This document shows positions 1 to 6,130 of a stretch of DNA of 12,627 bases, piece by piece; position 1 is the stretch's first letter; each line of letters opens with the position of its first letter. This DNA is from Marinagarivorans sp. UBA5868 (GTDB lineage Bacteria > Pseudomonadota > Gammaproteobacteria > Pseudomonadales > Cellvibrionaceae): the NCBI GenBank assembly GCA_002432095.1, contig DJFQ01000158.1, forward strand, positions 5,273 through 17,899, given 5' to 3'. The notes below the pieces were generated by a model. The model did no database searches, had not been told where the DNA came from, and was given only the letters and a program-made list of their open reading frames with translations. A program made the position numbers and the translations under genes.

Positions 1-273
1 CCAGGCACAGCAAAAAATACGGTTTTTGTCACACTTGAGGATGAAACCGGCAATGTTAATGTTGTGGTTTGGCAGGCAACCCAGGCGCAATTTCGCCGGG
101 AACTCTTAAATTCACAATTGTTAATGGTGAAGGGCAAACTGGAAGTTGGAGTGGAAACTGATAAAAAAAATAACAAGGTGTATAAGGTTGTTCATGTTGT
201 TGCTGGTCATTTGACAGATTGTAGTCACAAACTGACTGAAGATTTTCAAATTAAGTCTAGGGATTTTCACTAA
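1..273 (+). CDS. dnaE2: Error-prone DNA polymerase DnaE2 (ImuC), C-terminal end only
   Basis: The reading frame is open from base 1 and stops with TAA at 271-273, so only the last 90 residues are seen. The translation carries the OB-fold signature TLEDETGNVNVVVW and ends in SRDFH, which is the usual C-terminus of DnaE2, the C-family translesion polymerase that extends DNA past lesions together with ImuA and ImuB. The tail is complete. An insert rich in Lys and Asn (around VETDKKNNKVYKV) makes the last strand pair longer than I expect for the family. It lies 139 bases upstream of imuA on the same strand, whereas the usual order is imuA-imuB-dnaE2. Whether the polymerase is full length cannot be seen from here; it could be intact or a remnant. 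Confidence 0.85.
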   Translation, partial: PGTAKNTVFVTLEDETGNVNVVVWQATQAQFRRELLNSQLLMVKGKLEVGVETDKKNNKVYKVVHVVAGHLTDCSHKLTEDFQIKSRDFH

Positions 274-372
274 ATCTTTATCCATGCAGATCCAAAAGCT
301 TTATTCCGCAAAAATCTAATCCAATACACCATCTAACACTACAAATTCTCACGCCAACTTTCTCCTTCTATA

Positions 373-392
373 TACTGTACATATAAACAGCT
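373..392. promoter_or_regulatory. LexA (SOS) box of the imuA-imuB operon
   Basis: The sequence TACTGTACATATAAACAGCT has the CTG-N10-CAG core at 375-390 and matches the E. coli LexA consensus at 16 of 20 positions by eye. It lies 20 bases before the imuA start codon and overlaps a -10-like TATACT (371-376); a TTCTCA 19 bases upstream of that could be a weak -35. LexA bound here would block transcription until RecA-driven cleavage after DNA damage. SOS control of imuAB is established in several proteobacteria; binding at this site is inferred from the match. Confidence 0.88.
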
Positions 393-412
393 TAATTCTT
401 TGTGATAAATCT

Positions 413-1183
413 ATGCCGCCGAACCCAAGCAAGCCTATTTCTTTGGAACAATTGCTCCGGCGGGGGGATGTATGGCGTGGACAATCACAAGGTTTTGCAC
501 CGCAAGCCGCTTTGGAGACAGGCCATGCGGAGTTGAATGCTTGCCTGCTGCATAAAGGTTGGCCTCTGGCCAGCCTGGTGGAGATCTGTCAACCAGGAGC
601 AGGAACATTAAGCCAGGGTGAATGGTTGATGCTTTCCCCAGCGTTAAGACAACTCAAAAATGGATATATGGTTTTGCTCAATCCACCCGCCCTTCCCTTT
701 GCACCCGGATTGATTCAAGCCGGAATAGATCTGGATCGATTGTTAATTGTGGCAGTGGAAAAAAAAGCCGATTTTCTGGCGAGCTTTACCGAGCTTGTGC
801 GCGCGGATATTTGCACTGCACTTATGGCTTGGCAGCCCAAACACAATCTGAGTTATACCGAGCTGCGTAAATGTCAGCTCGCCTGCAGCGATGGCAAAGG
901 CTTGTACCTGCTGTTTCGCCCATTATCCGTGCAACAGCAAAGCTCGCCAGCCGCCCTGCGCCTGCGCACGCAATTACATTTACGTTCACTGGAAATCCAG
1001 ATTTTTAAACAGAAAGGCTCTCTGAACCAGGCCACTAACACATCGATCCATCTGCCTTTGCCGGAAACCTGGTTGCCGATTGCAGCTCATGCCAATCTCA
1101 GGCAAGAGGAATCACCGCCCTCTTCTACGCATTCCACTAATAATGTCAGTTCCATAAAACGGCCGAAAAGGAAGCTGCCGTGA
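413..1183 (+). CDS. imuA: SOS mutasome protein ImuA (RecA/SulA-like)
   Basis: This 256-residue protein matches the ImuA family in length and pattern: an N-terminal LEQLLRRGDVWRG helix, then WPLASLVEIC, then a VLLNPPALPFAPGLIQAGIDLDRLLIV strand region. ImuA is a RecA-fold protein that works with ImuB to recruit DnaE2 to stalled forks in the cytoplasm. The segment where RecA has its Walker A loop reads QPGAGTLSQGEW and lacks the GKS/T motif, as is usual for ImuA, so ATP hydrolysis is not expected. The start ATG lies just after the LexA box and has no clear Shine-Dalgarno sequence. The stop overlaps the imuB start by four bases (GTGA), so the two are translationally coupled. The last 30 residues are polar and Lys/Ser rich, probably disordered. 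Confidence 0.9.
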   Translation: MPPNPSKPISLEQLLRRGDVWRGQSQGFAPQAALETGHAELNACLLHKGWPLASLVEICQPGAGTLSQGEWLMLSPALRQLKNGYMVLLNPPALPFAPGLIQAGIDLDRLLIVAVEKKADFLASFTELVRADICTALMAWQPKHNLSYTELRKCQLACSDGKGLYLLFRPLSVQQQSSPAALRLRTQLHLRSLEIQIFKQKGSLNQATNTSIHLPLPETWLPIAAHANLRQEESPPSSTHSTNNVSSIKRPKRKLP

Positions 1184-2679
1184 AAAGCCGCTTATGGTTA
1201 GCCCTGCGTTTGCCTGATCTCCCACTGGTAAGTTTTCCTGTACATCCCAAGGAGCAGGCAGTTTGTGTATTGGAAAAACAGCGAGTGACTTACGCAAATA
1301 GAGCTGCGTTTGAAGCAGGCGTGGATATAGGTATGGACGCTACAACGGCACGCCTTTTATCTGACTGCATTACGTATCAAAGGGATATTCAGCGGGAGCA
1401 GGAATATCTAGACCAACTGGCAGCATATCTCTATGCATTTACGCCTTATGTCCATATTCAACGATCAGACATCATCCCTGATTCAGGTTTATTGCTGGAA
1501 ATTTCCCGCTGCTTAAAGCTCTTCGGTGGACTTAAAAAGCTATGCGACAAAATTGCTTCGGCAATGGCAGATACACCCACTGCCTATGGTTTGGCTCATA
1601 CGGAAGACGGCGCTTGGCTGCTCAGCTATGACAATCACTCTATATCCGGTGATGAAAATTCAGCAGATTTTATATCCCGCTTAAACCATGTGCCAATCGG
1701 CCGACTTTTCGATTGGCCGGATGAGGTAGAGGTACTAAAGAGAACTGGCTTTAATACTCTTGGAGATATTTCCCGACAAATTGACATGCAGTCCATAAGC
1801 AGCATCAAAAAACGCTTAGGTCAAGATTTTTCTGAATTTATTACTCGCCTTTTTGGTATTGAGCATAACTTCCAACAGACCGCTCTTTTCAAAAAACCAG
1901 TTCAAACCTACCAACCCAAAGAATTCTTCTTTGATACCATGCAATTCGATTATCCAATTATCCAGATTGAGCAATTGCATACCCCTCTGGAAAAAATGCT
2001 GCAGCAACTCGGCGAGTTCCTACGCGAGCGCAAACTCGCTTGTCAGAAGATCGAGTGGCGGATGTTTGATATTTACCAAAATGGGCATCACCTCAGTGTT
2101 CACTGCGCCATTCCACAAAACACATGGAATCTATTTTATGACCTTATCCTTATTCAACTTGAAAACCAGCAGCTGCCATTCGCTGTGGACGCGATAGAGC
2201 TCACCTGTCAACACCTGCAGAAATGGCAGGAACACAATCAAAGTCTGGATTTCAGTGACCGACGCAGTAAAAGCCTTGGCAGCAACGACCTGGCTCTTCT
2301 CGAAGGCAAATTAAAAGCCCGCCTCGGTGAACAAGCGTTTTTTAAAGTCAGCTACAAAGACAACCATATCCCAGAGCTTGCCTGCGAAAAGGTTGCAATA
2401 TTCGCTCCAGCGAATCAAGAGCTTCCAGCAGTTCATCAATATGCGTTACGCCCTACATGGCTATTTGAAACACCTTTGCCAGCAAAAAAACAACGCGCGC
2501 TCTTCTGGCGTGGCACACTTGAATTATTGGTAGGGCCAGAGCGTATCGAGGGTCAATGGTGGGCAAATACGACAGCGCGGGATTATTACATTGCGCGACG
2601 AGAAGATGGATTAAGGGTGTGGGTATATCGCGATATATCGAGTGGTGATTGGTTTGTGCAAGGGATTTTTTCAGGATAA
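1180..2679 (+). CDS. imuB: SOS mutasome protein ImuB (inactive Y-family polymerase homologue)
   Basis: This 499-residue protein has the ImuB layout. It has an N-terminal Y-family-like core (LALRLPDLPL at residues 8-17), a little-finger-like middle, a linker, and the closing domain ending DYYIARREDGLRVWVYRDI..GDWFVQGIF. Where active Y-family enzymes have the paired acidic S-x-DE motif, this protein reads LEISRCLKLFGG (107-116), so it should be a non-catalytic hub. ImuB normally binds the beta clamp, ImuA and DnaE2. The likely clamp motif is QSLDF at 354-358, a weak version of QL[SD]LF. The start is GTG, overlapping the imuA stop, with AAGGAAG a few bases upstream. It shares the LexA-controlled promoter of imuA. 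Its TAA directly abuts the stop codon of the converging lipoprotein gene. Confidence 0.93.
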   Translation: MKSRLWLALRLPDLPLVSFPVHPKEQAVCVLEKQRVTYANRAAFEAGVDIGMDATTARLLSDCITYQRDIQREQEYLDQLAAYLYAFTPYVHIQRSDIIPDSGLLLEISRCLKLFGGLKKLCDKIASAMADTPTAYGLAHTEDGAWLLSYDNHSISGDENSADFISRLNHVPIGRLFDWPDEVEVLKRTGFNTLGDISRQIDMQSISSIKKRLGQDFSEFITRLFGIEHNFQQTALFKKPVQTYQPKEFFFDTMQFDYPIIQIEQLHTPLEKMLQQLGEFLRERKLACQKIEWRMFDIYQNGHHLSVHCAIPQNTWNLFYDLILIQLENQQLPFAVDAIELTCQHLQKWQEHNQSLDFSDRRSKSLGSNDLALLEGKLKARLGEQAFFKVSYKDNHIPELACEKVAIFAPANQELPAVHQYALRPTWLFETPLPAKKQRALFWRGTLELLVGPERIEGQWWANTTARDYYIARREDGLRVWVYRDISSGDWFVQGIFSG

Positions 2680-3141
2680 TTATTTATTCAATTGGCATAA
2701 AGTTACCATACGGGCCCCGAACTCTTTAATCAGAATTTCTTCATCCTTTAGATCGCATGTTATATCTATAGCACGCCCTTGATATTCCGCATTTTCCTCC
2801 GGATCTCTTCGCGCATTAGTCCAAAATGACATCTCCTCGTTATCTACCATGGTAGATAACCCTTGACCAATTACAATTTCTATTGGCAACAAGCGGATAA
2901 TTGAATACTCATACACAGCCGGGAAATAGAAATATCCGTTATCGTCTGTAACTGTGTGATCTTCCCGCAACTTCTGCCAATCCCAGCGGCGAATCACAGT
3001 CGCCTCTTTTACCGGTTGGCCATTTAGCAGTAATTGCGCCTTAACAGGAGAAAAAACACAGGTTTTCAATGGATTGAAAATGCCGCACCCCACGACCAAA
3101 AAACTGAAGGCAAAACTAAAAAGCCAAATCCTGGGACTCAT
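2680..3141 (-). CDS. DUF6795-like lipoprotein, copy B (putative lipase immunity protein)
   Basis: From the ATG at 3141 the protein has 153 residues. It has a hydrophobic signal segment with lipobox V-V-G-C at Cys19, then a domain of about 130 residues beginning FNPLKTCVFSPVKAQLLLNG with a DNGYFYFPAVYE turn, which I recognise as DUF6795-like (a carboxypeptidase-regulatory-like beta fold). It should sit in the membrane facing the periplasm. It aligns without gaps along nearly its full length with copy A at 4823-5284 and is a little over half identical in the mature part by my count. The ATG has AAGG eight bases upstream and lies 10 bases after the stop of the membrane protein gene. A longer GTG start at 3177 is possible but would bury the signal peptide. 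The immunity role is inferred from pairing with the lipase. Confidence 0.72.
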   Translation of the reverse strand: MSPRIWLFSFAFSFLVVGCGIFNPLKTCVFSPVKAQLLLNGQPVKEATVIRRWDWQKLREDHTVTDDNGYFYFPAVYEYSIIRLLPIEIVIGQGLSTMVDNEEMSFWTNARRDPEENAEYQGRAIDITCDLKDEEILIKEFGARMVTLCQLNK

Positions 3142-3151
3142 ACTGCAAACC

Positions 3152-3649
3152 TTACGTAAGAAGCGCCCAAAGGCCACTTGCCATCAAGCCGAATACGGCC
3201 AAGCCTCCGGTAAAAATAACCGCCCAATGACACATAAAAAGTGTATAAACGAGATTATTCAAATTAAGACCAAACAAAAAACAATCTCTGACTCCGCTCG
3301 CATCCACATGCCCACCCGAGACCTTAGCAAGCGCCGTCCCGAGAAATGCGAGTATCATAGGAAAAACACCGATCAATAAGCTCAGCAACGCAAGACGCCC
3401 TGGCGTCAAATTCATAACGGACAACACCCACCAAACCGCCGATACAAAAAAGCCAACAATCGCTAAACCGAGAAGCCCGCCTCCTCCAACCGCCATGACA
3501 AATACCGCCTTAACAACAAATCCACCTTCGCGAACGTTGATTTTTCCTTCTGGCGATTTTTTGACAAAATGTGCCAGCCCCCAAGCGAGCGTACCCGCAA
3601 GGATGCCTAAACACATAAAAGCCAGAGCAATTAGGAAAGTTACAAGCAT
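3152..3649 (-). CDS. Small integral membrane protein of the lipase cassette, function unknown
   Basis: I do not recognise the family. From the ATG at 3649 the protein has 165 residues and four hydrophobic segments, at about residues 2-28, 44-78, 86-108 and 132-164. The first loop is charged (KKSPEGKINVREGG), segment 2 holds a run of glycines (GGGG), and a short loop reads GGHVDASGVRD. It begins 17 bases after the lipase stop and ends 10 bases before the DUF6795 copy B start, so it is very likely co-transcribed with both. No good Shine-Dalgarno sequence precedes the ATG, and a TTG at 3694, overlapping the lipase gene, would add 15 residues. It may be a membrane-embedded immunity protein or a helper of the lipase; nothing in the sequence decides this. 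Confidence 0.68.
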   Translation of the reverse strand: MLVTFLIALAFMCLGILAGTLAWGLAHFVKKSPEGKINVREGGFVVKAVFVMAVGGGGLLGLAIVGFFVSAVWWVLSVMNLTPGRLALLSLLIGVFPMILAFLGTALAKVSGGHVDASGVRDCFLFGLNLNNLVYTLFMCHWAVIFTGGLAVFGLMASGLWALLT

Positions 3650-3666
3650 GGGTTTATTGAGCCATG

Positions 3667-4818
3667 TCAGTCGATTTCTCGACCAACGCGCCAAACCATG
3701 TCGGCGACTTTTCGGTACACGCGATTGAATACCATGCGAATAAAATCGACCGTCAGATCCGTGCCTTCTTTAACCACAACTCCGATAAGCGCAGCCATCT
3801 TTTTGATTAAGTGATAAACCCATACACTTACTTTTACCGTTGCTTTGGCTGCCTTCGCCATAAAAACGGCCATGCGGTCGAGTAATGTAAACGTGGTCGC
3901 GAAGCCATTGATAATCACAATTCCCGCCGCGTTGATTACCTTCTCAATCACATACAACAAGGCTGCATCAAGCATCTGCAAAGAATTTACCGTAAAAGAC
4001 ACCAAGCCATCTGATTTCAACCAGTTTTCAACTGCTATTTGGCCATATCCTTTCGGACGATTGCTCCTAATGCTCGTCCAACCATCCGAATTGCGCACCG
4101 AATTTTGATAATGCTCCATAAAGTGATACTTCCATGGTGGAATTGAAACAGGCGATTTAATCAGATAATCAACGCTTGAGGTCGGCACATGCGAGAACGG
4201 CCAAGTAGGCACCATAGGCACTGGATCGGTTTGGTGATAAACCCTGTAAACATTATCGGCCACTAAACGTGATGTGCACTTCTTAGCAAACATTTCCAAG
4301 CCGACTCTCGGACTGCCGAAAGTATATAAGTTTACCTGACCAGTCACACCGGAGCTCTTGATCCAATCAGCAGCCAAAGTGGCAACCGCACCCCCTAAAC
4401 TGTGCCCTATGCAGTGAGCAACCGTTATACCTTTTAGTGAACTTATAAAATGGCGCAATTCAGTAATCATAGAATTAAAGGCATAGTAGAAGCCTTGATG
4501 GACATAGCAGCCCGTGTGCGATGCCCTAATACCTGTATTTCCGTCGCTAAGGACGTCATATAGCCCCTCTGTTCCTTTGAATGCAAAAAATGCCTGATTC
4601 TTATACTCAGCTACCCCGGTTGCAAAAAAACCCATAACATGAGGCTTTTTCAGAAGAACAAAGGCTCCTGTTTTTGCAGTAGCCATGACACTGTCGTCCA
4701 TATTAAATTTATTTTTATATTCAGCTTTGAAAGCCCTCCTTGCAAGATCATCTTTTATTTGGTAAACGTTCGCCGCTATTTCTGCCGAAAACTGCGGACT
4801 TAAAGCCATGGCACCCAT
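3667..4818 (-). CDS. Class 3 lipase, probable type VI-type antibacterial lipase effector
   Basis: This 383-residue protein carries an alpha/beta-hydrolase domain of the Lipase_3 family (about 1-245). The nucleophile is Ser140 in GHSLGGA, followed by the strand NLYTFGSPRVG (163-173), the acid Asp198 in YHQTDPVPMVP, and probably His232 in KYHFMEHY. It has no signal peptide, as expected of a protein exported by a contractile system. Residues 270-383 form a hydrophobic extension of several helices spaced by Lys and Arg, which could insert in membranes. The family resembles type VI lipase effectors such as the Tle2 group; the expected reaction is hydrolysis of phospholipids in a target cell. The ATG has a strong GGAGG upstream and starts four bases after the stop of DUF6795 copy A. 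Secretion is inferred: no VgrG, PAAR or Hcp is present. A housekeeping lipase is less likely given the flanking exported proteins. Confidence 0.82.
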   Translation of the reverse strand: MGAMALSPQFSAEIAANVYQIKDDLARRAFKAEYKNKFNMDDSVMATAKTGAFVLLKKPHVMGFFATGVAEYKNQAFFAFKGTEGLYDVLSDGNTGIRASHTGCYVHQGFYYAFNSMITELRHFISSLKGITVAHCIGHSLGGAVATLAADWIKSSGVTGQVNLYTFGSPRVGLEMFAKKCTSRLVADNVYRVYHQTDPVPMVPTWPFSHVPTSSVDYLIKSPVSIPPWKYHFMEHYQNSVRNSDGWTSIRSNRPKGYGQIAVENWLKSDGLVSFTVNSLQMLDAALLYVIEKVINAAGIVIINGFATTFTLLDRMAVFMAKAAKATVKVSVWVYHLIKKMAALIGVVVKEGTDLTVDFIRMVFNRVYRKVADMVWRVGREID

Positions 4819-4822
4819 TTTA

Positions 4823-5284
4823 TTACCCCTCCAATTTACACATAGTCAGCATTAAAGAACCATAATCTTTTATCACTACCTCTTCTTCAGTTAATTCACA
4901 GGCGACATGAAATTTACTTCCGCCATATTCTGAATTTTGTTCTGGTCGACGCTTTGCGTTTGACCAAAATATCTTTTCTTCTGCATCAAGAATTACTGAC
5001 AACTGCTGACCGACCACAAGCTCTGCAGGCAACAACCTCGAAACAGATGATTCATATACAGCTGGAAAATTTACGTAACCATTCGCATCAGTCATCGACT
5101 CATCAGAATTTTCTTTATGCCAGTTCCATTTACGAACCACTTTTGCACCCGCCACAGGCATCCCATTTAACATAAGGCGGGCCTTTACCTCAGAAAATAC
5201 ACACGTCTTAGTCGGGTTAAAAAATGACATAGCCGAAACCTCCAAAGAGATCAGAATGAAAATAAGTGGGATAAAACGGCGCAT
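4823..5284 (-). CDS. DUF6795-like protein, copy A (putative lipase immunity protein or partner)
   Basis: This is the first gene of the cassette and a paralogue of copy B. From the ATG at 5284 it has 153 residues, the same as copy B: a signal-peptide-like MRRFIPLIFILISL with a V-S-A site at 16-18, then FNPTKTCVFSEVKARLMLNG and the DANGYVNFPAVYE turn of the DUF6795-like domain. Met19 falls where copy B has its lipobox Cys, so this copy should be soluble in the periplasm and not lipid-anchored. A second ATG at 5230, encoding Met19, has an ideal GGAGG (5239-5243) eight bases upstream, whereas the ATG at 5284 has only a weak site, so a cytoplasmic form of 135 residues is possible. A TTG at 5320 is also in frame. 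Its stop lies four bases before the lipase start. Confidence 0.72.
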   Translation of the reverse strand: MRRFIPLIFILISLEVSAMSFFNPTKTCVFSEVKARLMLNGMPVAGAKVVRKWNWHKENSDESMTDANGYVNFPAVYESSVSRLLPAELVVGQQLSVILDAEEKIFWSNAKRRPEQNSEYGGSKFHVACELTEEEVVIKDYGSLMLTMCKLEG

Positions 5285-5604
5285 AGAGAGAGTCCCATCG
5301 GGGTTGAGTTTGCTTGCCAAAACGGCGGCGCTCGTCGAGATTTAGGGTGCTGAAGGACTTTATTGGAAGGGGCCAGCATATTCGAATAAGAGACAAAATT
5401 TGCTGAATGATGTGTCCCAAAAGCGGTCCGTTGCATATAGGTATCCCGGGGTGACTATCGAATATTCGTGCTGAACAGAAGGCCTTTCTGAGAAAGACTC
5501 TGCGTTTCCATCAGCGGCACCGAATACTAGCAAAGGTTTTATCCGTCGACCATAGGACAAAAGCTGCGCGGCACCGCAGAGATTGCCCATGGTGAAATGC
5601 AGAC
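5285..5604. other. Stretch without a recognisable gene, between the lipase cassette and tRNA-Phe
   Basis: Short open frames here on the - strand (76 codons or fewer) overlap one another, have no start signal and show no family resemblance, so I call none of them. The stretch must contain the cassette's promoter if the terminator after tRNA-Phe works, but I found no convincing -35/-10 pair. Small symmetric motifs occur: CGAATATTCG (5459-5468), and CTTTCT-G-AGAAAG (5484-5496), with the hexamer CGAATA repeated at 5383, 5459 and 5521. It may hold decayed sequence left by an insertion at the tRNA. Confidence 0.4.
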
Positions 5605-5641
5605 AATAAAAAAGGGCTTGGTATTTCTACCAAACCCTTTT
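5605..5641 (-). terminator. Rho-independent terminator of tRNA-Phe
   Basis: On the - strand a 13-bp stem (5641-5629 with 5622-5610, one G-T wobble) closes a six-base loop and runs straight into a T-rich tail (TTTTTTATT). It lies seven bases beyond the encoded CCA of tRNA-Phe. Confidence 0.88.
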
Positions 5642-5648
5642 CAAATGA

Positions 5649-5724
5649 TGGTGCCCAGAGGCGGAATCGAACCACCGACACGGGGATTTTCAATCCCCTG
5701 CTCTACCGACTGAGCTATCTGGGC
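5649..5724 (-). tRNA. tRNA-Phe (GAA)
   Basis: This is a 76-nt cloverleaf on the - strand. The acceptor stem GCCCAGA pairs with TCTGGGC, the D-arm reads GCTCAGTCGGTAGAGC, the anticodon arm is GGGGA-TTGAAAA-TCCCC with GAA at 5691-5689, the T-arm contains GGTTCGATTCC, and CCA is encoded at the 3' end. It has its own promoter upstream (5761-5789) and terminator downstream. tRNA 3' ends are common integration sites, and the lipase cassette lies on that side. Confidence 0.97.
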
Positions 5725-5734
5725 AGCTGCCGGA

Positions 5735-5748
5735 CGGGCCTAGGCCCG
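5735..5748. repeat. Perfect 14-bp palindrome in the tRNA-Phe leader
   Basis: CGGGCCTAGGCCCG is perfectly self-complementary and lies between the tRNA-Phe promoter and the mature 5' end, which starts 10 bases further on. It is part of a GC-rich leader, a composition common at stable-RNA promoters under stringent control. It could form an RNA hairpin near the RNase P site, or be a protein site. Confidence 0.6.
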
Positions 5749-5760
5749 AGCGAGGCGCGT

Positions 5761-5789
5761 ATTAAACCCGCTCTATGAACGGGAGTCAA
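5761..5789 (-). promoter_or_regulatory. Sigma-70 promoter of tRNA-Phe
   Basis: On the - strand TTGACT (5789-5784) and TTTAAT (5766-5761) are separated by exactly 17 bases, giving five of six consensus matches in each element. The GC-rich stretch after the -10 resembles the discriminator of stringently controlled stable-RNA promoters. The spacer itself is a nearly perfect inverted repeat with CCCG and CGGG ends. Transcription should start around 5754. Confidence 0.85.
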
Positions 5790-5836
5790 GCGCTGCCAGG
5801 CATTTTTATTTATGTGGGAAGGCGCGGGTTTGCTGG

Positions 5837-6109
5837 TTATTTTGTGGGCGGAATATAACCTTCGGCTTGATCGTAATCTTCGCCGGACAGGTATTTATCC
5901 ATCTGCTCCGCCAGATATTGACGGGCGCTCTTATCCATCAGGTTGAGATGCTTTTCATTAATCAGCATGGTCTGGTGTTTCAGCCAGTTCTGCCAAGCTT
6001 GTTTGGAAATATTGTCGTAAATGTCCTGTCCTTTGGGTCCTGGGTGCGGCGGTGCATCCAGACCTTCTAATTCCTGGTTAAGCTTGCGACAAAAAACGGT
6101 ACGAGTCAT
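5837..6109 (-). CDS. yggX: Fe(2+)-trafficking / oxidative damage protection protein YggX
   Basis: At 90 residues it has the length and pattern of Ygg[16 protein letters not shown] with the conserved Cys7, then [18 protein letters not shown], the highly conserved [14 protein letters not shown], and the closing EGYIPP. YggX is a small cytoplasmic protein that helps protect Fe-S clusters and DNA from oxidative damage. It starts 21 bases after mutY on the same strand, with AGGA seven bases before its ATG, so the two are probably one operon. The pairing makes sense because MutY carries an Fe-S cluster and also counters oxidative damage. Confidence 0.97.
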   Translation of the reverse strand: MTRTVFCRKLNQELEGLDAPPHPGPKGQDIYDNISKQAWQNWLKHQTMLINEKHLNLMDKSARQYLAEQMDKYLSGEDYDQAEGYIPPTK

Positions 6110-6130
6110 GAAGGGTTCCTGAGTTGGGCG

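Noticed and set aside
2680..5640. Duplicated 3' end of tRNA-Phe as an attachment site of an integrated element.
   Set aside because: I looked for a copy of the tRNA 3' end in the cassette and found none within the window.
5217..5693. Overlapping short frames on the - strand between the cassette and tRNA-Phe (up to 76 codons).
   Set aside because: One runs through the terminator and part of tRNA-Phe, none has a ribosome site, and no protein family is recognisable.
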